Position numbers and translations under genes: made by a program. DNA of 64,000 nt from Salminus brasiliensis (Eukaryota; Chordata; Actinopteri; Characiformes; Bryconidae): contig NC_132878.1 in NCBI RefSeq assembly GCF_030463535.1, positions 28,550,261-28,614,260 of the forward strand, written 5' to 3'. How positions within the stretch are numbered: the first letter of the stretch is position 1; each line of letters opens with the position of its first letter. Below the pieces are notes generated by a model that saw nothing but the letters and a program-made list of their open reading frames with translations, made no database searches and was not told the origin of the DNA. Below, piece by piece: positions 36,801 to 48,002 of the stretch.

Positions 36801-39800
36801 AAGGCCCCTGTCATGAAAACACCTGCAGCAGAAACTCCTGTGGCAGAGGCACCTGTAGTAGAAACACCAGTGGCAAAGGTATCTGAAGTGAAAACACCTA
36901 CAGTAAAAACACCTGTGGCAAAGGCACCTGTAGTAGAAACCCCTGTGGCAAAGGCACCTGTAGTAGAAACACCTGTGGCAAAGGCACCTGTGGCAAAGGC
37001 AACTGAAGTGAAAACACCTATAGTAGAAACACCTGTGGCAAATGTGCCTGTAGTAGAAACCCCTGTGGCAAAGGCACCTGAAGTGAAAACACCTGCAGCA
37101 GAAACACCTGTGGCAAAGGCGCCTGTAGTAGAAACACCTGTGGCAAAGGCGCCTGTAGTAGAAACACCTGTGGCAAAGGCACCTGTAGTAGAAACACCTG
37201 TGGCAAAGGCGCCCGTGGCAAAGGCACCTGAAGTAAAAACACCTGTAGTAGAAACACCTGTGGCAAAGGCGCCTGTAGCAGAAACACCTGTGGCAAAGGC
37301 GCCCGTGGCAAAGGCACCTGAAGTGAAAACACCTGTAGTAGAAACACCTGTGGCAAAGGCACCTGTAGTGGAAACACCTGTGGCAAAGGCACCCGTGGCA
37401 AAGGCAACTGAAGTAAAAACACCTGTAGTAGAAACACCTGTGGCAAAGGCGCCTGTAGTAGAAATGCCTGTGGAAAAGGCACCTGACGTGAAAACACCTG
37501 CATCAGAAACACCTGTGGCAAAGGCAACTGAAGTAAAAACACCTGTAGTAGAAACACCTGTGGAAAAGGCGCCTGTAGTAGAAACACCTGTGGCAAAGGC
37601 ACCTGACGTGAAAACACCTGCATCAGAAACACCTGTGGCAAAGGCACCTGAAGTGAAAACACCTGCATCAGAAACACCTGTGGCCAAGGGGCTTGTAGCA
37701 GAAACACCTGTGGCAAAGGCGCCCTTAGCAGAAACATCTGTGGCAAAGGCGCCTGAAGTGAAAACACCTGCAGCAGAAACACCTGTGGCAAAGGCCCCTG
37801 TAGTAAAAACACCTGTGGCAAAGGGGCTTGTAGCAGAAACACCTGTGGCAAAGGCGCCCTTAGCAGAAACATCTGTGGCAAAGGCGCCTGAAGTGAAAAC
37901 ACCTGCAGCAGAAACACCTGTGGCAAAGGCCCCTGTAGTAAAAACACCTGTGGCAAAGGCACCTGGAGTAGAAACACCTGTGGCAAAGGTACCTGGAGTA
38001 GAAACACCTGTGGCAAAGGTACCTGAAGTGAAAACACCTGCAGCAGAAACACCTGTGGCAAAGGCTCCTGTAGTAGAAACACCTGCAGCAGATACACCTA
38101 TGGCAAAGGCTCCTGTGGCAAAGGCACCTGAAATGAAAACACCTGCAGCAGAAACACATGTGGCAAAGGCACCTGGAGTAGAAACACCTGTGGCAAAGGC
38201 ACCTGGAGTAGAAACACCTGTGGCAAAGGTACCTGGAGCAGAAACACCTGTGGCAAAGGCACCTGTAGTAGAAACACCTGTGGCAAAGGCACCTGAAGTG
38301 AAAACACCTGCAGCAGAAACACCTGTGGCAAAGGCTCCTGTGGTAGAAACACCTGCAGCAAAAACACCTGTGGCAAAGGCATCTGTAGTAGAAACACCTC
38401 TGCCAAAGGACCCTGCAGCAGAAACACCTGTGGCAAAGGCACCTGAGGTGAAAACACCTGCAGCAGAAACACCAGTGGCAAAGGCACCTGTAGTAGAAAC
38501 ACCTCTGCCAAAGGATTCTGTGGCAAAGGCATCTGTGGTAGAAACACCTGCACCAGAAATACCTGCAAGGAAGGCACCTGAAATAAAAACCCCTGTGTCA
38601 AAGGCACCTTTACTAGAAGCACCTGTGGCACAGGCACGTAAAGTAAAAACAGCTGCCGCAGAAACATCTGTGGCAAAGGCACCTGAAACAAAACCAGCGG
38701 CAACAGCCACAGCATCCGAAGTACAAACTCCTGCAGCAGAAACACCAGCTCCACAGGTAAAAGTACCTGTGTTAAAAACACCTGAGGCAACTGCAAAGGC
38801 ACCTGAAGAAAAAGGCCTTGTGCCTGATTCAGCACATGCTGCTGCTGAAACTCCAGCAGGGGGCTTCAGTAAACCTCAAATGTGAGTCTGTGATATACTT
38901 TATTCAGTATCCACTATGAATTACTCAGTGTTCACAATGAATTATCCAGCATCTATTACGAGTTATGTACTATGTATTCTTCATTATATGATGAATTATT
39001 CAGTATCGACTGTATAATATGTTGAATGTTCAATAATTATTATGAATTATTCAGTATGTAATATGATTTTTTATTTTAGACTACGCATTGTTCAATATCT
39101 ATTATGAGTTATTCAGTCTCCAAAATGAATTGTTTTGTGTCTACCATGAGGTATTCAGTATCTACTATGAGTTATTCAGTATTTATTATGGGTTATTCAG
39201 TATTTCCTATGAGTTCAGTATCTACTATGGGCTATTCAGTATCTACTATGAGTTATTCAGTATTTATTATGGGTTATTCAGTATTTCCTATGAGTTCAGT
39301 ATCTACTATGGGCTATTCAGTGTTTACTATGAGTTCAGTATCTACTATAGGCTATTTAGTATCTACAATGGGTTATTCAGTATCTACCATTGGCTATTTA
39401 GTATCTACTATGGGTTATTCAGTATCTACTATGGGTTATTTAGTATCTACTATGAGGTCAGTATCTACTTTGGGCTATTCAGTATCTTCTATGAGGTCAG
39501 TATATACCATGGGCTATTCAGTATCTACTATGAGTTACTCAGGATCTACTATGGGCTATTCAGTATCTCCTATGAGTTCAGTACCTACTATGGGCTATTT
39601 AGTATCTACTATAAGTTACTACGGATCTACTATGGGTTATTCTGTATCTACCTGAGTTACTCAGGATATACTTTGAGTTATTCAGTGTTTACTATGGGTT
39701 AATAAGGGTTAGTATTCTCTCTATGTTGTAATATTCTAATCTATGTCCTAATGCCTCTCTCTCACTCTCTCTCCTATGAGTTCAGTATCTACTATGGGTT

Positions 39801-40583
39801 ATTCAGTATCTACTATGGGTTCAGTATCTACTATAGGCTATTTAGTATCTACTATGGGTCATTCAATATCTATTATGGGTTATTTAGTACCTACTATGGG
39901 TTATTTAGTATCTACTATGGGTTATTCAGTATCTACTAAGGGTTCAGTATCTACTATAGGCTATTTAGTATCCACTATGGGTTATTCAGTATCTACTATG
40001 AGTTCCGTATCTACTATGGGTTATTCAGTATTTACTATGGGTTATTCAGTATTTACTATGGGTTATTCAGTATCTACTAAGAGTTCTGTCTCTAATATGT
40101 GTTATTCAGTATCTACTATGGGTTATTCAGTATCTCCTATGAGTTCAGTATCTCCTATGAGTTCAGTATCTACTATGGGCTATTCAGTATCTACTATGAG
40201 TTCAGTATCTCCTATGAGTTCAGTATCTACTATGGGCTATTCAGTATCTACTATGAGGTCAGTATCTACTATGGGTTATTCAGTATCTCCTATGAGTTCA
40301 GTATCTCCTATGAGTTCAGTATCTACTATGGGCTATTCAGTATCTACTATGAGGTCAGTATATACTATGGGTTATTCAGTATCTCCTATGAGTTCAGTAT
40401 CTACTATGGGCTATTCAGTATCTACTATGAGGTCAGTATATACTATGGGTTATTCAGTATCTCCTATGAGTTCAGTATCTACTATGGGTTATTCTGTATC
40501 TACCTGAGTTATTCAGTGTTTACTATGGGTTATTAAGGGTTAATATTCTCTCTATGTTGTAATATTCTAATCTATGTCTAATG

Positions 40584-40649
<66 letters not shown>

Positions 40650-41436
40650 GCGCTGTCAATAAGGTGTTGTGCTCGTTCTGTAACGAGCCTGTGGATGGTA
40701 ATGTGAAAATCTCACTGAACATTCCTCCGATCTGCTGCCACCCAGAATGCTTTAAGGTACCGTCTCTAATGAACACACTTCCACCCCTTTGTTCTTCAGT
40801 TTGCTAATCAATCTCACGTATAAAAATCATTGTATTGACTTGCAACAACAGTTGAGCCATCTTTGGTGCTTTTCAGAGCTCTTTTTAAAGGTTCTATAAA
40901 GAATCATTTATGAGATGTTTTCCTTGCATGTGATTAACCGTTTAACTTTCCAAGAGTTTCTTGAAAGAACCCTGAAAGAACCCTTTTAAACAACCCTTTC
41001 TGTACACCTACATATAAACACCAGCCCACACAGATGATTGTATATGTTTGACGAGGAAGACTGAAACATGGATAAATAAGTAAACAAACAAACAAACAAA
41101 AAGAAAGAAAACAAGGAGACAGGAGGCAGTGAATTATTCAGGACCCCATGTAGCACATTGCCCAGATCAATAATGCTGAATAATAAAGAACTGATCAGAG
41201 CTGTGCTGCAGTGAAGTTGTTCTAGTTTACATGATTTGTATGTGTGTGTGTGTGTGTGTGTGAGTGCTACATACTAATTCTGTTTAGTCCAGACTAATTA
41301 CAGCACTGTCCAGCAGCACTTTAATTTGCATTTACTCCAGAGCTGCTTACTGACTTTGTGTTGCTGTAGCTTTGACACAGTAGCGTGTGTGTGTTTATGT
41401 GTGTGTATATGTAAGAAACATGTAAATTAATATATG

Positions 41437-41471
<35 letters not shown>

Positions 41472-41589
41472 TTTGGGACAGTGCGGTACGTGTGGTAAGC
41501 CGCTGGGTGACCTGCTATCCTCCATGTTCCACCACAATGGTAAGATTTACTGTGATGGCTGTTTCGACACTGTCCTCCACTTCGGATAA
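33879..41589 (+). CDS. znf185: ZNF185/sciellin-family protein with giant tandem repeats and one LIM domain
   Basis: Coding exons: 33879-33885 (ATG plus 4 nt), 34258-34366, 34653-35405, 36140-38881, 40651-40756, 41482-41589. Phases agree throughout (3825 nt, about 1274 aa). The N-terminus reads MSNVDRK, then VLRTTKVRTALKKDGSWI, matching the conserved 'VRTTLK-D-SWI' motif of the ZNF185/SCEL family. Next come an S/T/P-rich repeat exon, a PEVK-like decapeptide exon, and a C-terminal LIM domain (CSFC...HPECFKCGTC...CDGC) ending at FG. Family members associate with actin or epithelial and cornified structures. The protein is much longer than mammalian ZNF185 because of the repeats. The first exon is the weakest call: its donor GTGGTG is poor, though it gives the right phase and an MSN start like sciellin's. 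Small intervening exons could be missed. Confidence 0.82.
34690..35330 (+). repeat. In-frame 30-bp coding repeat, S/T/P-rich
   Basis: About twenty 10-residue units of SPAPQTTSPS type lie in the third coding exon of the LIM gene. Alternation with SPAAKTTSPS makes a 60-bp double unit, repeated almost identically at 34880-35050. The composition suggests a disordered, possibly heavily phosphorylated or O-glycosylated spacer. Confidence 0.93.
36180..38800 (+). repeat. In-frame 30-bp coding repeat encoding PEVK-like decapeptides
   Basis: About 85 units follow the ideal KAPVVETPVA, with Lys and Glu alternating every five residues and Pro at a fixed position in each half. Variants include EVKTPAAETP and VVKTPVAKGL. 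Larger duplications are visible: the block with 'cctgtcatgaaaacacctgc' at about 36325 recurs at about 36805 (480 bp). The GGGGCTTGTAGCAG block near 37688 recurs at about 37823. The exon stays open across 914 codons and ends with a GTGAGT donor. Confidence 0.95.
38900..40560. repeat. Intronic 18/21-bp minisatellite before the LIM exon
   Basis: The 21-bp unit is TATCTACTATGGGTTATTCAG with the final G shared, interspersed with an 18-bp form (…TATGAGTTCAG). Both lengths are multiples of three, so frames stay open for up to about 240 codons, but neither end has the splice signals or conservation expected of coding sequence. The boundary 'tctctctatgttgtaatattc' appears at 39717 and 40550, showing that about 830 bp including a (CT)n start was duplicated. 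Confidence 0.9.
40587..40648 (+). repeat. (CT)n tract forming the polypyrimidine tract of the LIM exon
   Basis: About 62 nt of nearly pure CT run directly into the TAG acceptor at 40648-40650. The microsatellite therefore occupies the whole polypyrimidine tract of the exon encoding the first zinc finger of the LIM domain. Confidence 0.9.
40651..41589 (+). other. LIM domain coding exons of the ZNF185-like gene
   Basis: Exon 40651-40756 encodes AVNKVLCSFC through HPECFK; exon 41482-41589 encodes CGTCGKPLGDLLSSM through CDGCFDTVLHFG and stop. All eight metal ligands of a LIM domain are present (C-x2-C, H-x2-C, C-x2-C, C-x2-C). The split directly after 'CFK' lies between the two zinc fingers. 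The ICCH...CFKC..C.KPLGDLL pattern is that of ZNF185/SCEL. Confidence 0.92.
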
Positions 41590-41689
41590 CCGACGCATCG
41601 TACCCAGTAACCCTTGGCCACCAGAAGAGGTCACGACTTAGCGACGCACTGTCATGGCAAACCCACAAGTCAGTTAATCCAAATGAATT

Positions 41690-41695
41690 AATAAA
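41690..41695 (+). terminator. Polyadenylation signal of the ZNF185-like gene
   Basis: A canonical AATAAA lies 101 nt beyond the TAA stop and implies a short 3'UTR. No competing closer signal was seen. Confidence 0.55.
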
Positions 41696-41719
41696 CAAAT
41701 TGAAACCGGCCAATTGGCA

Positions 41720-41860
41720 TCGAACAGCTTTTATTTTGAGTTGATCCTTTTTTTTCTAATAATTATATGCTTTGTAAAAAAAACCCTGACCTGTTTCTTC
41801 TGTATCTTCTGTGTATAACCTGATTAACATTGTCATAAAAAATCTAAAGCAGACATTTAA

Positions 41861-41894
<34 letters not shown>

Positions 41895-43006
41895 AATGCT
41901 GTGTTGATTTTTATTTTTTATCAAAACTAATCATACAGTTTTATAACAGAAACATGACCAAACACCAGAGGGCAACAGAGAGAGTTGCCAGTTAAACCAG
42001 GGGTTAGGCCTAGTGCTGAATCTCTCGGCTAAATCCCTGTTGGCTAAACCAGGACCAGAATGTATTTGCAGTCCATAAGACATAAAATTAACCTCAGAGA
42101 AAACTGACCAGCATTTTCCTACCTCTACAACAGAGAGGCACTGGCCAGCTGGTCTCTGAAATGTTAACGATCTATGTGATAAGTACTTATTGGTTAAGAT
42201 GGTTAACAAACCTTTATGGCGGAGGTTAACGAGCTTGTGGTGATGGTTAACAAGCAGTGTTCTGAGGCCTGATTGGTTAACAAGCAGTGTTTTGAGGGCT
42301 GATTGGTTAACAAGCTGCATGCTAAGAGCTGAACTTAGTAGCAGGTACACAGCTCATTAACCATTCATCAGAGCTGAAGAATAGAGTGCTAATTTGTAAG
42401 CATCACTGCTACTGGGTGCCGACTGGTTAGCATGGCTGTTGAGTTTTGCTTGGTTGGTATTACTGCTACTGAGGGCTAATTTGATAGCCATTTTTGACTG
42501 GTGATTGGTTGTTATACTCATAACTGGAGTTTAAAATATGAATTCTATGCTATTCAGTGTTAAGAAAATTACAAAATGTGATTAAATGATAAATTTGCTG
42601 AAAAGCTCCTTAGACCATCGTTCCTCTGGGATGTTTTTAATCTCTTATGAGCACCATCTAGCGTTCAGCCAGAAGAGGTGACAAAGTGGTAAAAAGTAAA
42701 CAAAAATTACATTAAAATAAATAAAATACCAATCAATGAATTGTCATTCAGAATAGTTAGACTTTAATACAGGTAATTATACACAAGCTGTAAGTGCAGC
42801 ACAGCACAAACACTTATATATTCAAAACACAGCATTACGGTACAGGTTACACTTTTATTTATTTATTTATTTATTTATTAATATTTCTTTTCATTTTAAA
42901 ACATGCAGATCAGGGAGGAGTTAGTGTATGTTGTATTTTGTTTGTAGCACCATTGTTGAAGAGATCCTCCAAACAGCCAGAACTGATCAGTCAGGATGTT
43001 ACACAC

Positions 43007-43042
<36 letters not shown>

Positions 43043-45974
43043 CAGGTATCTGTATATAACTCAGGCTAGAAGGTCAACACATGTTAACCTTCAGTTCATC
43101 TGTAGTTTTACACATTTAAACCAGATGTGATGTTAAAGCATCAGCGCGACTGCACAACACAACACTCACATCAGCCACACTGCAGGACAGCATCTGCTGA
43201 AGACGGTAAATGTAGCAGTGTGTGTGTGTGTGTGTGTGTATGGGGGGGGGGGGGGGGCAATAATGGATAGAAACCTAGAAAGAAGGAGGAAAGAAGGAGA
43301 AAAATAGAGAAGGGAGATAGAGAATGAGAAAGGAGAGGAAGAGAAAGGAAATACAGAAGGTGAGAGAGAAAAGATAAAGAGAAGGAGAGAAGGATGAGAG
43401 AAAAGAGAGTGAGGGAAGAAAGGGAGAGATAGAGAAGGACAGAGAAAGGAATGTGTATGTCAGTAGTGTGTTACTCAGCGCTTCAGAGGATAGATAGATA
43501 GAGTGATAATGAAAGGACAAATGGAGGAGAAAATCACTGATGAAATGATGAAGAGGAAACAGAAGAGCAGCTCCACCCCCAAACACCCCCCCCCCACACA
43601 CACACACCCTCACTGTGAGAATTAGCGCTGCTTTCCCTCTCGGACAGCACTCAGTCCTCAAACACCACTCATTCATTCCTTTATACATTGGTCTGTATCA
43701 TTTATTTACATAATAATGTGCTTAATTTTAATGAGGACTGCTAATTAAAGCTTTAGGTACTTCAGTAAACGTGCCGCTGTGTCTGCTGACACTGCTGACA
43801 GAGTGTGTATCAGTCGCGCTGACGATCAAAGCAGATACACCGGAAACCAGTAAAATCGTAAAGATCAGTATTGATGATTCTTCTTTTTAAAAAATAAAGG
43901 AGTCTAAAAGGGTTCTAACTGCGATGCCCTGGTTCTGCTGATCTATCTCACACAGTTTAGCTCCGCCCCTTATCTAACACATCTGGGGCAGGTAATAAAT
44001 AAACTCTGTATCTGAAAACCAGAGTCAGGTGTGCTGGATCCCAAGAGTAAACCAGGATTAGAACCAGGATTAGGTCTTCCAGAACCAGGATTAGGTCATA
44101 GAAGAACCTTATAAGCCAACTTAAGTTCGAGAAGTTAATAAGATTTCCACCCTAAAATTGGTCTAAAAAGTTCTTAGAATAAAAAGAAGTGGTTCTCATT
44201 CAAAGAACCCTTTATGTTTTATAAGAAGGGGAATGCGAACACTGTAACTTAAACGTCAGTCTGTAAGGGCTTGCTGTGCTAGACTGTAGATTAGTTGTCA
44301 TTGTTTTCATTGCTGAAACCACTTGTGGGCATGACCATATTGAAGTCCAGTATCTATCAGTGTCCCACTTGATGGTAACGTAAACATTCTCAGAACTGTG
44401 AGAATATGTGAAATAAATAGACATTAAGGGGGATCAAAATAATACAATTGGATTATTTTCATTTTAATTTAATTTAAATTTGAAAAAAAAAAATGTTATA
44501 AGGTGCATTTTTATATCTGCACAAATCAATCCAATATGTTTAATATTCAGTATTTGTATCACAGCTCTTATAACAAAATCATGAGAAACAGGAGAATTAA
44601 TTTTACCACCCATGTGACCACACATCATTAAAATAATTACATTGTAAAGTTATTTTTTTTACAGTAAATACTAGCCTTTGTACTTACAGACTTACTTCTG
44701 TAATATTCTTACAGACTTTCTTCCTCAAGATCAAGGTATTATTATATATTTATATATTAAATGCTTTTCTTGGGGTCGTACATGACTTTTTAAGCCGTTT
44801 TTTTTTTTTTGTAATTCTTTTTTTTTTTTTTTTGCTAATAATAGCTTTGCTCTGTGAAGGTTACTTAGGCTGTGTCTGAAACGTAAAAAAATGCAGCCTG
44901 TTCTGACAGGATTCTGAGGCAGGAAGGAGCCTAGTCAGTTGATGTCTCAGTTGAAGGTCAGTAATCGAGCCTTCTGTTTTACTGGGCAAAAATGCTGAAG
45001 GCTAATGTTTCCACAGCTAAACACTCATATCTAGCAGTGAGCTGTCAAGATACCTTGGCCTCATGGTTTGGTTACAGAGACCTTCATTGCTACAGCAGTG
45101 TGTGCAGCAAGGCATCAAGTCAACTACCTCCAGTTTCAGACACAGCCTTAAGGTCCTCCTTCTGAAGCAACACTTTGCCCACTTTTTCTTAACAGCATGG
45201 CAGAATAAAAGTCCCTTTTTATAACTTTGTTGAATAATTATGTGAACATTAAATGTTTCAAACATCAAACCATGTCAAATTATTTAATTTAGCATTTTAT
45301 ATCACTTAATAAACTGCCATATTATTATGTTATTTATATATTGCTTAAGCTGCACACATAGTTGGACGGGTGCACCGCTTGACTCTGCAAGACATAAATG
45401 CTTGAAATTAATTTAATTTTGCCTCATTGAGAATGTACAGTAAAACACTATGTCACTTTGCATTTACTGTATTTATTTAATTGTATTTATGGGTTAAAAA
45501 TGATGCAAGAAATGCACATCACATCACTGGTTCTGCAGCGCTGGGTGATCTTTTCTGATACTGTTATTTATTTATTAGCCTTTTAGTAGGAAATTCTGGC
45601 AGTTTGGTGAAACACAGAAATACGGTAACGTTATGTTTTGGCTTCGCCGCCTGTGTTTGTTTTCCTAACGCTGATTCACTCTGTTTAGTAGGTGCTAAAC
45701 CCTTTCTAATTACACGGCTGTTGCGCTTGTTTTCTCGTGGTCATGTGTTTGTTTGTTTATTTGTTTGCTTGTTTGTTTTTGTGTATGTGTGTATGTGTGT
45801 GTGTGTGAGCGGGTGTGTCTTCCAGACGGAGGGCTTCATGAGACTCTTCAGCGATTTCCCCACAGGCCTGGTCGTCGTGACAACGCAACAGCAAGCACAG
45901 CAGCGCGCATCAGAGAAGAGACCTGTTGCCTGGCAACACTGCGCCTGGCAACGCTGCGCCTAGCAACACTGCGC
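41720..45974. other. Spacer between the convergent LIM-protein and plp1 genes, probably including a long plp1 3'UTR
   Basis: No coding gene recognised. It holds (GT)n at 41863-41892, a degenerate GGTTAACAAGC repeat at 42185-42330, (CA)n at 43013-43040, (GT)n followed by a G run at 43219-43257, and a purine-rich stretch at 43270-43460. Position and orientation make 42750-45974 a plausible plp1 3'UTR: a minus-strand ATTAAA lies at 42763-42768 and no other gene intervenes. This is inference. Confidence 0.4.
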
Positions 45975-45990
45975 CTAGCAACGGATCCCC
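45920..45990 (-). repeat. 15-bp tandem repeat spanning the plp1 stop codon
   Basis: About four copies of a unit like CTGCGCCTGGCAACG (plus strand) run from the 3'UTR across the TAG stop at 45975-45977. On the left is a near-palindrome, GTTGCCTGGCAAC, at about 45927-45939. Confidence 0.8.
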
Positions 45991-47962
45991 TTCCTGCCTA
46001 GAAACCTCAGGACGGCATAGTTGTAGGTGGCGGCCACGATGTAGAGGACCTACAGAGGAGGAGAACAAAAGAGAGACAAGACAGAGCGAGAGAGTGTGAG
46101 ACGAGTGAGCACCTGTATGAAAGTGAATAGTACAGGTGAGAGAGAAGGAGAGAAAGAGAACGAGCGCAAGTGTGAAGGAGTCACCTACCAGGGCGAGAAG
46201 CGTGATTCCTGCACCAGCGAATGCAGTGATGTAGTAATCATATGTCACATAGAACTGAACGAGAGAGAGAGAGAGAGAGATTTTACTAATGCTGAAGGAA
46301 ACTGCAGCAACAGCAGACCTGTATAAATCACACTCACATATGCATATGAGAACCCAACAGAAGATGAATCAGTAATGATCACATATGCGAGAGGGTCGGT
46401 CAGATGGGTTACAGTAAGCTAAACTGAGCTAAGAGGCTCCAGTGATAATCACAGACTAGCTCTGAGTTCAAGCCTCTACTCAAGGAGTCGACTATGTGAC
46501 TTCAATGATTGTCATCTAAGGAGCTGCTATATATAGCCAAAATTCACCACCATTAGCTTGATGCTAACATAACAGGAAATCTCCAGTCTGAGGCTAGCAG
46601 AAATTAACATGATCTTAGCGGAGCTAATAAAACCATCCACGTTGCTGTGTAATGGCCTGCTTGGCCGCTCATGCTCATGCTCATGTTTAGGGTCTGTATT
46701 GGTTCTATGAGGCTAGCAGAAATTAGCATGATCTTAGCGGAGCTAAGGGGGGGGGGTGTAGAACCGATACAGACCCTAAACACAGACCCTAAACATGAGC
46801 ATGAGCCGCCAAGCAGGCCATTACACAGCAACGTGGATGGTTTTATTAGCTCTGCTAAGATCATGCTAGCCTCATAGAACCGATACAGACCCTTACACAC
46901 ACAACACTTTACGATGTTACTGGTTTTTAACACCCAAAAAAAAGGACCGAAATGTGCCTTGGTCAAACAGGAAAGTCTACCTACTATTTTATAACTGTAT
47001 TTCTAATGTGTGAGTAGAACTAAAAATGAATGTAACAGTAACTCTAATCTCAGCTGAATAATGCAGCTCAAAACCAGTTTTTGCTGGTAGCGGGTTTCAG
47101 ATGGTCATCCAGACAAAAACATGGTAGCACACTGATTGAGCTGGTAGACCAGCTTAGCTCTTTTAACGCATGTTTTCATTTGAGTGTGCTGAATTAGCAG
47201 GTCTACCTAATTGACCACACCAGACGTAAAGTTGGTAGATCATTTAAGCTTGGTTGTGCTGGTGAACCAGCTTCATCGTGCTGTTTATGCTGGTTGATCA
47301 TGGTCAAATAAGTTGTGCATGTCTGCTAGCTTGGTCATGCTGGTTATGCAGGTCTTCCAGCTTGAGCATGTTGGGTGCACTGGTATACCATCTTGGTTAT
47401 GCTGGTTATGCGAGTATACCAGCCCGGTCATTCTGGTTATGCTGGTTGCATGGTTTGAGATTGCTGGATCAGCAGGTCCACCAATTTGACCAGGCTAGTC
47501 GTAATGTTGGTCAGACCCTTCAGTCAGATAATTTAAGCTTGGTTGTGCTGGTGGATCAGCTTGGTTGTGCTGGTTTACAAGTTTGTTTATGCTGGACATC
47601 CAGCATGGTCACACAAGGCCATGCATGTCTGCTAGCTTGGTTATGTTGGTTATGCAGGTCTGCCAGCTTGGTCATACTGGTTATGCTTAAGTTTCCTGCC
47701 TGGTCATGCAGATTATGATGATCAACCATTTTCAATGGTCTACCAGTCTAACCAGCCAAAGCTGGCCAGTCTGAATTTGTTTATGCAGAAATTAGTAGAA
47801 TTACTCATACTTAGGTTACAGTGAGTACTTTTGTCCAGGATTTGTGGACCTTGTCCACTACTCAGTGAGTGTGTGTGTATGTGTGTACCTCTGGTGTTTT
47901 GCAGATGTTGGCCATGGTCATTCCACACACTTTGCCTGGCATGGCATTCCAGGGAAGAAGTC

Positions 47963-48002
<40 letters not shown>

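Noticed and set aside
36083-38710. 875-codon minus-strand open frame (TGVSTTGAFA-type repeats)
   Set aside because: Antisense shadow of the in-frame decapeptide array. The plus strand has matching exon phases, splice sites and a downstream LIM domain.
39088-40536. Plus-strand frames with YSVSTMGYSVST or YYGLFSIYY repeats, up to 243 codons
   Set aside because: Unit lengths of 18 and 21 bp keep frames open, but two frames are equally open, neither joins neighbouring exons by good splice sites, and the stretch lies between a GTGAGT donor and the LIM exon acceptor.
43275-43688. 137-codon minus-strand Ser/Leu/Phe-rich frame
   Set aside because: Arises from purine-rich low-complexity sequence; no family similarity.
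47278-47718. 146-codon frame rich in Leu, Cys and Trp resembling a membrane protein
   Set aside because: Translation of the CCAGCTTGGTCATGCTGG repeat cluster inside plp1 intron 5, on the opposite strand.
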